Part shown: positions 44,949 to 55,281 of the stretch, one piece after another
Position numbering within the stretch: position 1 is the stretch's first letter
Layout of the letters: each line of letters begins with the position of its first letter
From: Usnea hakonensis
Taxonomy: Eukaryota; Ascomycota; Lecanoromycetes; Lecanorales; Parmeliaceae
Reading direction: 5' to 3'
DNA length: 64,000 nucleotides
NCBI GenBank assembly: GCA_013423325.1
Contig: BLJB01000014.1
Coordinates: 1 to 64,000, forward strand
Program-made: the position numbers and the translations under genes
Notes under the pieces: model-generated
The model's database searches: none
What the model was told of the DNA's origin: nothing
What the model saw: only the letters and a program-made list of their open reading frames with translations

Positions 44949-46266
44949 CTGTGCTGGCTGTGATGGCGAAAGTTCGAGTTCTTGGGAGTCTGTAGCCGGA
45001 TGATTGGAGACCCGTGGGTCTCCAAGCCGAAAAGTGGAAATAAGACTGACTGAGATTTGTTGATGTTGTTGCCGTCCGATACTGTACTAGGTGAGGGATC
45101 AATGCAAGAGCGGCTGATTGTTTAAATGGGTAGATCTTGCTGTGGCAGAGGGCAGTCAAATAAGCGCGGATTATGGTGCGCAGCGCTGCTGTCTTGTTTT
45201 GGCCAACACGGGGACGAAGAAGTGAGAGGTTGAGAAGCGCCCAGTGCAAAAGTTTCAAGACCATAAGCATTAGATCAGACACGGGGTTATTCTTGTCGCT
45301 TTTAATGGCATCGGGGAATATTACCTTCCTAAACTGGTTTCTCTCATGCAGAAGCACAGCAATAACACATAACACTTCATATGCGCGCGTAATATTGAAC
45401 GAATACTGCTGTTACACTTTCATTGCCCAGTCCGCGAGCTTGCATTTTGGTCTCGACATTTCGATACATCATATCATCAGGTGCAGCGTCAGATGCATCA
45501 TCGGAAGCCCCATGAAGCGCAATGAGTCGGAAGCAGTTGTCGATGCAGGAACTTGATTGGCTGGTCATAGCACCCAGAAATAGTAGCAGCTTCATCTTAC
45601 ATCCTTCATGCTTGATGAGCCAATCATGATCGGATGCCATGGGTTGCCAGCCGGTCCGAAATCCCCAACGTGATAGCTGAAGCCCCACGAGTCGGGCCAA
45701 AAAGAACAACGACAGCCAATCGACAGAAATGTTTTGTAGATCTCTACGTTTCAGCCACGAATAAAGCCAATGGACGAGAAATATGGGCGGCTTCGGGACG
45801 GGGGAGTCTAAGACTAATTCGAACTAGTGCAAGCGCTAAATGAAACCCCGCTATTTATTAGCTCGCCCGACCAAGTGAAGCCTCATCGTCCAAAGCATCT
45901 GCCTATACTGACTTCAAATGAAACACTGAGTCCAACAGCCTGAAATTCACGAATAACAGCGAGTTGCCTTGATAACTGTATGTACGAGGAGAGCCTCTAT
46001 TCTAGGCTCTTTGCAAGTCTTTGCGAAGACGTATGCTGCACAATCTCGCAGCTGAAGATCCATTAATTCTTCCTGGTCCCATTTGCAGAACACCGTCCAG
46101 ACAACTAAGTCGCCCCAGGTCCAAAACCCGTCAGCAGTTGGACGCTGCGGACAGATGCCGTAGAAGCGCGTTCTCACTCAATTCACATTCGGAGTCACCG
46201 ACCCCGTTGTCTTGCTCAGCGATATAAGTCATCGATTCGGAACACACCTCTCACTTTAGAGTAGAA
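44949..46266. other. Mostly intergenic; promoters and one doubtful small gene
   Basis: About 1.3 kb upstream of both the FHA kinase (minus) and the AT-hook gene (plus). Apart from the small doubtful frame at 45377-45639, I see no coding sequence. Divergent promoters are expected. Confidence 0.4.
45377..45639 (-). CDS. Doubtful small open frame
   Basis: An 87-residue frame starting at MASDHDWLIKHEGCKMKLLLFLG. It has a short hydrophobic patch near the start and an acidic Asp-rich middle (SDDASDAAPDDMM). No family is recognised, and no intron or signal peptide is convincing. It may be a chance frame in the divergent promoter region between the FHA kinase and the AT-hook gene. Confidence 0.2.
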
Positions 46267-47388
46267 ATGAGCGGAGACATCTTGATGAATCCTGCTCTTG
46301 GCCGGCCTGACAGTGCCCGTCCTGATCCATTTGCTGGCTCCATTGCTAGATCCAAGAATGAAGCTTCATCCACTCTTGTTCCAATGCCTCCGATGATGCA
46401 GAGGCTTGTGGACAGGAGAAATGCAGAAAAGGAGGTTGAAAGAGCCCGCAAAGAAGCCGAAATGAACACACCCGAAAACCGCCAGAAAGCAGCCGAAGCG
46501 GAAGATGCTGAGAGGAAGCGAAAGAAGTTCAATTTTCACTATGAACGCGGTTTTCCTAGGTTCATAGCCGAAGGCTGGAAGCAACTATCTGGTGACTTTT
46601 TGGACGAAGAAATTAGGGTCTACACGGTCGGCGATGATGGACGCAAATTTTGGGGCATCAAACCAGCTGGTACGGCAATGGACGACTTTTGGGAACACAA
46701 TGACCCAGAGGTGAGCAGATATCACGACAGAACTGCTGAGACGTGGGTCAACGCCCTCATACGTCCGCCAGCCACGTATTTGCAGGATATCTGGGCCGGG
46801 AAGGGGCTGAACCCCGACGTAGCACCCACGGAGCCACCTATACCAAAACTAACACCACCTACCAAAGCTACCGTAAAGGCGAGAAAAAACCAGAAGTTAC
46901 CAACCGTAAATCCGACTCACAGAGTCACAAAATCGACTACGAACTTACCAAAAGTCAACCAGAGGACTCGGAAGTCTTTGGCCAGCAAAGTCGATGCTGG
47001 ACATTCAGGGCTTGCGGACCAGACGCGAGAAGTGGTAGCAGGCGCTCGTGTAGATACTACTCCCAAGCGTGCACGAGGCCGCCCAGCCACCAAAGCAAAA
47101 TCAGACGTACAGGATGAGATACCCTCGACACCTAAGCGCCCTCGAGGACGTCCGCCCGCGAAGAACAAGCCAGCCGTAAATAGAAAAGACGTCAAACGTC
47201 CTCGAGGCCGTCCGCCTGCCAAAGAGAAGCTGATTGAGACAACACCAAAGCAGAACAAGAAGACTCCTGCCGTCAAAGGAAATGCGAGGGTCACGAAATC
47301 CTCTCAGAAAAGAGCGCGCCCCTCAGCACCTTCTACTCATAAGATGCGTACTAGAGGAGAAGGCCCCGCAGAATTCTTACAGCTCTAG
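46267..47388 (+). CDS. AT-hook DNA-binding protein
   Basis: Single-exon protein of 373 residues, nuclear by inference. A Glu/Arg/Lys-rich helix (NAEKEVERARKEAEM, residues 53-67) precedes a conserved-looking segment with RGFPRFIAEGWKQLSGDF, VYTVGDDGRKFWGIKPAG and DDFWEHNDPEVSRYHDRTAETW. The C-terminal third carries three AT-hooks with the GRP core: KRARGRPATK (about 267-276), KRPRGRPPAK (290-299) and KRPRGRPPAK (310-319), separated by basic, Pro/Thr-rich linkers. AT-hooks bind the minor groove of AT-rich DNA, so chromatin or transcription regulation is likely. The Trp-rich middle segment may be a novel domain. It borders the decayed region that begins after 47.4 kb. Confidence 0.82.
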   Translation: MSGDILMNPALGRPDSARPDPFAGSIARSKNEASSTLVPMPPMMQRLVDRRNAEKEVERARKEAEMNTPENRQKAAEAEDAERKRKKFNFHYERGFPRFIAEGWKQLSGDFLDEEIRVYTVGDDGRKFWGIKPAGTAMDDFWEHNDPEVSRYHDRTAETWVNALIRPPATYLQDIWAGKGLNPDVAPTEPPIPKLTPPTKATVKARKNQKLPTVNPTHRVTKSTTNLPKVNQRTRKSLASKVDAGHSGLADQTREVVAGARVDTTPKRARGRPATKAKSDVQDEIPSTPKRPRGRPPAKNKPAVNRKDVKRPRGRPPAKEKLIETTPKQNKKTPAVKGNARVTKSSQKRARPSAPSTHKMRTRGEGPAEFLQL

Positions 47389-49822
47389 TCGACTGTCTGG
47401 ACAGCAAAGTCTGGCTCTTTCACTATACTACCGCTCATTGAACATCAACCTCAGTGGAGAGTTCCTTCACTTCACTTACTATGGCCATGGCTCGTATGCC
47501 ATAGCAGCTAGAGTAAATCTTTGACTAGCCTGGATGGTTGAATACAACTGGTCTCAAGGAGACTTTTCAGTGAATTTGCCTTACTTCTGAGCACCGGGAC
47601 CGTGTTTTGATAGCCTGGCACGTCAACTTGGAAGACCTCGACTCGAAATGCTCCGAGATAGCTTGCAGTTTACACTTACCGAGAACACGGCCATACTAGC
47701 CACGGAAGAATCGATAAAGACTTGGATCTCTTGTTCGAATGCGCAGAGAGATTTCAGCAGCCTAGAGTACTGGGTAGTTGATCTGCTGGATGTCTTTTCG
47801 TAATATCATCCCCATCATGCTGGGAGTACTGTGCTGCAGATCCAGGATAGCAGTTTGCCTCGAGTCACCTTAAGCTTATCAGATTCATCGCAGCGAAACC
47901 CTTTCTTCAGCACAGCCTACCCTGCATACTGCATCATCCAATCTGTGCTCTCTGTATCGACTGACTTCGGTGTATGTCTACGGATCTGAGCTCTGGATGA
48001 TGCTACAGGCTACGCGCAAGCGATTTACATGAAGACATAGGGCAAACTTTGCTTAGTTCGGCTGCCTCCGAAAGGCCGTTCAATCACCTTGCTGCATCAT
48101 CCGCTATAACTGCACTCCACTACTTGGACGATAATTGCAGAGCTTCTAGTATTGACTGACTTTGGTGTATGTCTACTGGTCAAGCTCCTTTGTTATCGGA
48201 TTGGACGAGGCAGGAAAAAGGACTCCTCAAGCGGCCTGGACACTGTTCCAGCTACGGGGTTTTTGCTTTCATTTCTAGCGATTATCATCTCTCGTGCTCT
48301 AAATAGACAATTGACGATGGTATTTGTAGAAGATATAAGGAAGCTGGACTTGCTCTCATATCTATATGTATCCATAAACGTGATATTAATCTAGAAACGA
48401 TATCTTTCTACGAGTGAACGAGATTCAGACTTTCTTTCAGCCAAGAAAAATCTTGCTACCGAGCTATCGACCAAACGAACGACACATTCTTGGTGCGTGT
48501 AAGCGCTTATACGTGGGTCGTCCACTTCATTCCTGCAAGAGTCAGCACTCTGTCAATGTTCCATAACATACCTACATACCCTCCTCATTATCTCCTCGTT
48601 GTCCTGAATCGGCATAAATCAACCCAAGAGCCGATCAATCAATCATACACGATATACGCTTTAGGAGAGGAGTAGCTCTCTTCTCCCATTCCTATTTATA
48701 CTATACTGAGATTACCCTTGATGCCCTCCCTCCCTTCGTTCTTGAATTGTTACGAAAACCTTGAAATGGGATCTGGCTAAGAGATACCCTTTGCGCTTTT
48801 GGCACTACGATGACCTCTCTGATACCTCTCTGCGCACGGCGCAGATTACTGTACGAGTGGCGGGGCAAGAAGGCTGTCTGCTGTAGTTTGGACCGCTTTT
48901 GGAAATCCAGCAGTGACAGTGATGATGATGGGATTTGATATTTTGTGCGAGAAGAGAAGAGTGGGTGGGTGAGGGAGGGATTGGAAGGGGCGGTGGACAA
49001 GGCTTTGAAAATTTTTGTTTACTTACTGAGTGTGGTGGTTTCTGGGGAGGGAGATGGCTGAGTATTGGGTTTTGCAATTTTAGAGGTCAGGGAGTGTGAG
49101 ATGAGAGGTGCGTTTTGAATGTAGGGTATAAGCATGTTGTGTTATATTTTCTATAACTGGATGACTGATGAGAGTTTAAATATGTGTCTTGCTTCGCGGC
49201 TTCCTATTCTTCTTCTTCTCCTCCGGAATTGACAGTCCAATTTCAGACCTTCTTTCCTCCAGTCTCATTTCAAACACGAGCCTGTCTATATAAAAAGCGC
49301 TATTAATATATATTCTAGGCAGATCAAGCATTGGCTGAAAGCCGCAGTATCTCTGAGCTGCTGATCACCATACTTCCGTTGGCGGATTCCGCTCATCTTG
49401 CTCTTGCAGAGGGGCGGGCGTTTGTTGAAGAAAGTACTGACAGGTTCGTGAGAGACTGGCACTAATGTAGGGCGATGAGTATTCGTCCTTCGCAGCAAAA
49501 ACCCAAAAACCCAAAAGCTGCCGATCCATCTACTTCTGCATTGACCTCTTCCTTCATTGATTACTCCTTAGATCCTTCTTTTTATTATTTATTACTTTAG
49601 TCGTCATTGAAAGAAAAAGGGCAACAACAAGGGCAATCAATAATCGTCTGCGCTGATATCTTGTTCAGCAGAGTCAACCTTTGCGCGCTTGTTCGAGGCG
49701 AAGGCTCCCGAGGGTCCTCGTCTCGTTGTCGCTTTATGGACCCAGAATCTTGCTCGTTGGAACTGATAGTCCCTGCCACCTTGGCCTTGGAATCTTGGAC
49801 TAAGAATTATGTCAGTTCTGAG
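47389..49822. other. Gene-poor stretch, nothing recognised
   Basis: About 2.4 kb with only short, unordered frames. It contains two imperfect 28-bp direct repeats at 47953 and 48149. A minus-strand frame at 49597-49779 may be the decayed end of the retropepsin-like relic that follows, but this is not certain. This is the left part of the degraded accessory region. Confidence 0.45.
47953..48176 (+). repeat. Pair of imperfect 28-bp direct repeats
   Basis: CGACTGACTTCGGTGTATGT near 47957 recurs as TGACTGACTTTGGTGTATGT near 48152, each followed by CTAC. The spacing is about 195 bp and flanking sequence is only weakly alike. Confidence 0.55.
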
Positions 49823-50490
49823 TCAATGTCGTCCACGGACAATGTCGGACAAGGGATGATTACTATCTCGTGGTCTCAAGAAGGCGTCTACTGGAAGCTT
49901 CCACTGCCGCCGGAATTCCAGCTCCCACGGTAGTCTATCCTTGTAAGTCAAATCCTTCGCGTTATCCCAACCCTCTCGTCTCGATCTTTGTCCGAACATT
50001 TGTCGGTAATCTTCCGCGCAGGACTTATCGATTAGATCGGCTTTAACCCTATCCAAATCCTCGTCTATATCAACCCTATCACTATCTTTATTGTAGATTC
50101 AGGATACATCAGTAAGTTGTGGTCACGACAAAAGACCGTTTTTGGACCTTGAATTGCCCGGACAGTCTCACCGATCCCAGCATCACCAATCATAATTGAC
50201 GAATCCCGGATCGAGATCCTGGCGTCGACTGAGTACAGCCATGGGATTCCCAGAATTAAGCTTAGCTGTTCCACTTCCCCAGACTTGGTAGTCGACACAA
50301 GCTGTGGCGAGACACAGCATTTGATGCGCCTCAGAATCCCGGTCACATCGATCTCAAAATCTGTCCAGTGCACAAGTGGGGTGTGTCGATTATCTGCAGT
50401 CTTCATAGCTAAACCTTTGAACCCGATTTCCGCCAACTCCCCAAAGAATGACAATTTATCCAGGACGAATGTAACTCACAAACAAGTGGT
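49823..50490 (-). pseudogene. Decayed retropepsin-like (retroelement-type aspartic protease) fragment
   Basis: The minus-strand frame at 50065-50490 reads FVLDKLSFFGELAEIGFKG, then MKTADNRHTPLVHW and LSLILGIPWLYSVDARI. The I-L-G-x-P-W-L string is the flap-side signature of retropepsin-type proteases, and VLD would align with the VLDTGA active site, but the Thr-Gly is missing. Following text (VFCRDHNLLMYPEST) stays ordered, then the frame breaks near 50095. A one-base shift restores DEDLDRVKADLIDKSC...QMFGQRSRREGWD, which ends at 49823. A TGA also stands just upstream of the active-site region. I read this as the relic of a retroelement or a domesticated protease gene, no longer functional. 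Family assignment rests on the ILG motif and order only. Confidence 0.5.
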
Positions 50491-50727
50491 ACGCACGAAC
50501 AACTGAGCTTCCTGGGCCTTCCTGAGGATCGCACCGTGGTCGCTAGAAAGTGGTAGGCCCAAGGACGATCTGAAGGGTTGGAAGTGTGTTGTTATTATTC
50601 TGTTGCAGGGTTTGGGCGTTGGGAGGCACATCTCCTTTGAAAATCTTGGTGGATCGTTCTGCGCAGCAGGTGTGAGATGTTCTGCTTGCTAGCCGATTCT
50701 GAATGGGAACGAGGGCGGGTTGGATCT

Positions 50728-50940
50728 CTGCTAAGCCTTTTCGTCTCAGACTTGGTTGAGCCCCCTCTGCTGCCTCTCAGGTTGGACCACGTGGCTGGGA
50801 GAGCGTGTTTGTATCCGTGAGAATGGTAGTGATCGAAGTGGTGGGAAGCGCTCTCTGCTAAGCTTTTTTTGTCTCAGACTTTCGTTGGGTTTTATATGCT
50901 GCGCCTCGGTTTGAACCACTTGGTGGCGAGCGCATGTGAC
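50728..50940 (-). repeat. Diverged tandem duplication with AGTCTGAGAC core
   Basis: On the minus strand, AGTCTGAGACAAAAAAAGCT followed by TAGCAGAGA recurs about 125 bp later as AGTCTGAGACGAAAAGGCTT followed by AGCAGAGA. Each is preceded by a CCACNTGGT-like and an AGGCAGC-like block. It overlaps the 3' part of the SNF2-like relic. Confidence 0.65.
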
Positions 50941-51390
50941 ATCACTCGTAGGCGTAGGAAATCGCTCGGACCGGAACGCTCTTGTTAGTGTGACACCCGT
51001 TCCCAGGATCCTCGTTGTTGATACGAGAATCCTACTTGTATCATCGTCTTCAAAAGCGCGGACATACTTGGTGTCTCGGTCTTGGAGAAAGTGCTACCAC
51101 TTCGAAAGGCTTAGGTAAACCCGTGCCGCTTCGAGATAGCGATAGCTGTGATTGAAGAAATTGCCGATCTTGCGGCCTCCTTCCTTGATGAAAGAAATGG
51201 TGGACATCATCCCTGAGTAAGACTTGGCCGTCACTGCTGCGGATTGCGATCCGACCCAATGACGAAAAGCGCGCCCAGTGTTATTGCGACTCAATGTGTA
51301 GGGTTCAACGTGGTGAGATGATGTATATGTATGTAGTCTCTCGGCTACCGTCTCCCACATACTCCTTGTAGAAGGTAGAAGAGGCTCCAT
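50746..51390 (-). pseudogene. SNF2-type helicase C-terminal fragment with in-frame stop
   Basis: The frame from 51390 runs through SYSGMMSTISFIKEGG and FFNHSYRYLEAARVYLSLSKW to a TAG at 51094-51096. In the same frame it continues for 115 sense codons to 50746, including FLQDRDTKYVRAFEDDD and RILVSTTRILGTGVTLTRAF. The latter matches the helicase motif V region of SNF2-family ATPases (L-x-x-T-x-x-x-G-x-G-x-T-L-T-R-A). The motif VI arginine finger region is not recognisable; the downstream part has turned into the diverged tandem duplication. The upstream ATPase lobe was not found. A TGG-to-TAG change would explain the stop. Confidence is good for a helicase relic and moderate for SNF2. Confidence 0.5.
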
Positions 51391-52111
51391 AGGGATACAG
51401 AGTATAAGTGTTCAGAATCGAATGGAGGCTTTCGAGACCGGTGATCATCGGTCGTGTTTATATCTGGACTGTACCATCCACGGTACGACGGGGGGAGTCA
51501 AATCACCGTACTGGTCATCGTAATACAATCATAACAAAGACTGCATGTGTTCGCGTTCTACTTCTTGGTTCTTTCCCCGCCCTTTCTCTCTGCCCTCTTC
51601 CACCCAACATGAACCCCCTCGTTATCAAAGACCCTTTCCCCAATAGTGCCATTCGACATACACGGCTGGTCGCCGTATTCCGCGCAGTCACAGACATTGT
51701 TGCCATTTTGGTGCTTTGAGCGACGAGCATTGGTGGCGTTAGGCTCAATTTCGAAGTGTTTGACTTCCACACATAGATCATCCCGACGTGCATGGCAGAG
51801 GTGCGAGATTTCTAGAGTCTTGTTTCGCTTAGCGAGGGTCAATGCCGCCTCCTCTCCTAACGTGTCTTGGTCCTCAGTTGCGAAGGGATTTTCGTCCTGC
51901 CGGACGTCATCCTCTTGACCCTTATCAGCCGTATCCATCGCCCCACGATGGAAGAGATTGTACTTCTTGATCGCGGTGACTTTGTCATTGGGAGGCCAAG
52001 GAAAGAGTCAGCGTTTGTAAATGGGTGTAGTTGCTGCCCCAAGGGGAACTTGTACATCAAATATCATGACAAAAATGTTCCCGATTTATCGTTTTTCCGA
52101 GTCCATCGGTT
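51391..52111. other. Decayed region, one possible coding fragment
   Basis: A minus-strand frame at 51558-51938 reads MDTADKGQEDDVRQDENPF and then EEAALTLAKRNKTLEISHLCHARR. It is ordered at first and loses order afterwards. No family recognised. It could be the remnant of another broken gene, between the SNF2-like relic and the coiled-coil gene. Confidence 0.3.
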
Positions 52112-53361
52112 TCAACGGCGACTTTGCAAGCGGAGCTGCTTTTGGAGGTTGGTAACTTGGACTGAATCTTTCATGAGTTTCTCATCCCTAAAGGCTTCCA
52201 GCTTCCGCTCGGCGAATTCTGTAAGCTGCTTTGAAGTTGTTACCGCTAAATTTCTTTGTCTCAGACACTCTATATATTTATTGAGGGTTGCGGTATCTTC
52301 TTTTGCTACAGTCTTTTGCTGCTCTTTTAGTAGATTCACTTCGCTGCGAGTTTCTGCGAGCTCGGTCTCAATCTGTCTCTTTGAGAGTATGACTGTGTCC
52401 TGCTCTTGCTTCGCACTCTCCTTTGCGGATCCAGTACGAGCAGTATTCCTTATGATTGGCGATTCTTGCTTAATTCTGTCCTCTGCAACCTTTCTGTTCT
52501 GCTCAAGACCGATTTTCACCTCATCAATGCGTCTTTGCACTGTCTGGGGATCGACCAGGAAAACTTTCGGCAATCTCAGACCACTGTCCGTCATACTGTT
52601 TATTTCAAATGCGGAAAGAGGTGAAAAGTCTTTCGAAAATGTCATCTTGGTCTGTTCAGCACCTTTTGTGTTGCTTCCATACTGTAGAGATCAGCCCATG
52701 CCCCTATCAGGCCATGAAAAAGTTTCTTACAGCTTTGATGCCAACTTGTCTTGCTTCCCTGTTCCGCCAATTTCCATTTCATGGGCTCCTTGCTCTTCTA
52801 AACCATCCCGGTCCTTTCCAGATTGGAGATCTCAGCAGTGTACCACCTTAATGCAGCCACATCGTCTTCAGGATTTGCAAGGCTTGATCTCTTGTGCTGT
52901 TGATAAGATTTATGGTCGTCTTTAGGCGTTCTCCAATCGTCGTCTGATATTCTCTCATGGATCAATCGTTGGAAGAAACCATATATAGAGAGTTCGTCAG
53001 GCTGCTTGCCGTAGTAGATATCTTTCCAATCCGCCCCTAAGTCTTGCCGCAGTTTGGTCACGATTTGGCTGGACTCGGGGAGCAGTGAATGCAAGTACGC
53101 CGAAAGACTTTTTTTCAAGTCGGCGGGATCTTGCAGCTTCAGCATTGCTTGACTATTGAACGGAGAAGTGAATTCCATTTGGCCAGCGAATTCGAAAAAA
53201 CGGCTGATGAGAAGATGAGTTGTGAGGAATTGTAGAGATGAAAATTCTCTCTTTGAGGTAAAGTGATAAGAAAGAAGAGTCTTAAAGTTGCCAAAGCAGG
53301 AACCATGTAGGCTGGTCTCGAGGTTTTTCCTGACCAGTGTATCACTCTTGATTGTGGCCAA
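52112..53361 (-). pseudogene. Coiled-coil gene with frameshift, unknown family
   Basis: The upstream part (52798-53361) is ordered and helix-rich: DLKKSLSAYLHSLLPESSQ, LRQDLGADWKDIYYGKQPDEL and DDVAALRWYTAEISNLERTG. It stops at 52798. Adding one base at the GGG run (52807-52809) would continue the reading as DGLEEQGAHEMEIGGTGKQ to a GTAAGAAAC donor near 52730. After the intron, NTKGAEQTKMTFSKDFSPL leads into a long coiled coil (about 150 residues, for example KRQIETELAETRSEVNLLKEQ), ending at 52112. The frameshift may be a true mutation or a sequencing error. The 5' end is undefined; ordered frames at 53698-54159 may be further exons. Function unknown. Confidence 0.45.
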
Positions 53362-55281
53362 ATCGTGTTTCCTCTCGATGAAAAGAATGAAGCTCCGAAA
53401 GTAAAGATCTTTACCGATAGTAACGACTTCGCCTCACGATAGGCCTTATCGAGGCATGGGTGATGACACGGTGCGTATATTTATTTAACGCGTTGGAGCG
53501 GCGGCCGGTACCAAGGAAGAGGTATTCAGATCTTCCGCCTGGAGATTATTTTGACTGCAGACGGTGTTAGCCAAATGGGCAATATGCCAAGTTGAACGCG
53601 AATGGAGGATGCGGACTTAGGGAATATGCTCACCTGGTACATGCGTTGTAGAGAACACAGAGACTGGGTGAGGTGCATGCCAGAAGCCCAAAAACATTCA
53701 AGTATAGGAGCGCAAGAGATGAAAAAAAAAAAGAGAAAATAGACAAGCAGTCGCAAATATACCAGACTTCTGTACGCTTCTCAAGTTCCATTTGTTTTTG
53801 ATCGCCGTTTTATCTTCCAGAAAGTCCTCTAAGAAACGAATATGGGTATTATTTTGGAAAATTGTGTCCATATACTTCATGTGCTCTTTTGGAAATCCAG
53901 GTGATTCAATTATTGCCTCGGGTTTACTACCACTGACAAAGGTAGGGCCATTGTTCAATGACTGAGTGTGGGGAATTTCCATCTGACCCGTAGCAAGCTT
54001 CCAAGACGACTTGTTGTTGAAAAGTCCTCTGATATCTTGAATCCAAACTGACACTGGTGCAATCGAGGCGGGCTTGCAACAGGAGAGATATCGTATTAGC
54101 CGCAGTGATAATGACTGGAGTAATGACACTGACAGCGACGGTGGTGGTGGTAGTGACATGTTCTCTGTACGGGGTAAATAAACATGGAGGTGTCAAGGCG
54201 TTCGGTCCTCAAACGACAGCCCATCCGCACTCCTCCATATCGCTCTCTCCCACCTTCCCCACCATCCAAAGACATTGTAAGCAAGAACAAAATAGACTAC
54301 CAGTAAGTACGGCGCCAGCGACCATGCCCCAGCGACCGAGCCCATGGTGCTCCAGCGCCTTTCTCAGCCATGCGCGGAAATTTGTCGAGTTTCCCTCCTA
54401 GTGGACTCTTTGGAAAAATTGGTAGGCGGCAGCTCCTTATCCTCATAGGATGGTACAGGACCGTCTGGGTCCAGCACGTTCTCCTCAAAATGCGGCAGAG
54501 GAGTTGACGGAGGTGTTGGGGGGGTAATCACAATGACCGGGAAAACGCATCATCTTCCCTTGTGCGACCGCCGTGGGTTGAAAGACTGATCTGCGCCGTA
54601 AAGAATAAGCCAGCCACCAATACTCCACTGATACTTTTCCTCCTACTCTGACGGTGATGATCATCACAGGAGAGGGAGGAACACCGTCAAAGGACAGACG
54701 AAGCAGGTGGTTTGGACCTTTTCGGGTTAGGGGTATAGCCGAGAATGGGTGAGAGAAGGTTGGAGACGCTAACTCTTCCTCGGTGAAAGAAGTTAGTATG
54801 AGGGCTTTGATGTTTGAAGTGATGAGAATCGAGGAGAAGATAAATGCCAGTAGAGGTGGGATAGGACGACTGTGTTCCTTCCTCGAATATATATTTAGTT
54901 GGTGATGCTTCCCGGCGAATGACTCTGTGTAGAAGGCCAAGATATGGAGCTGGATGTTTCCGTGCTTTTGAAAGGACATGTAGATGAGGTCACTGAAGTC
55001 GATTTGACTGCTGGGGTGGCAGTCTTTTTAACGGCCATTCTTCTCCTTGCCTTTACTACCAATCCCCAGTTCGCTATCAGAGCTCTCCCCAACCTGAGAC
55101 AAATGGTGTTTGCGTCAACTGCATTCCCTGCGCCCGCTCGGAACCATGGCCACCACTTGACCTCAACCCCGTTAAGATAAGCTCCGTACACACGTCTAAT
55201 GTCCGGATCGTCGCTCAATGGATTCAGAACGAGGTTGAGTCTCTGTCAGTGCTGCCCTTGCCGTGTAACTGTCTCCATGTT
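53362..55281. other. Decayed region with unassigned coding fragments (minus strand)
   Basis: Ordered-looking minus-strand frames at 53698-54159 (with EHMKYMDTIFQNNTHIRFL), 54485-54979 (with KGPNHLLRLSFDGVPPSPV) and 54895-55218 (with GVEVKWWPWFRAGAGN) overlap in different frames and cannot be joined convincingly. Third-position composition suggests they were once coding. No family recognised. Confidence 0.3.

Noticed and set aside
51867..52925. A 352-codon plus-strand frame
   Set aside because: It is antisense to the coiled-coil reading on the minus strand. Its Ser/Cys/Phe-rich text is what the complement of Glu/Lys/Gln-rich coiled coil gives.
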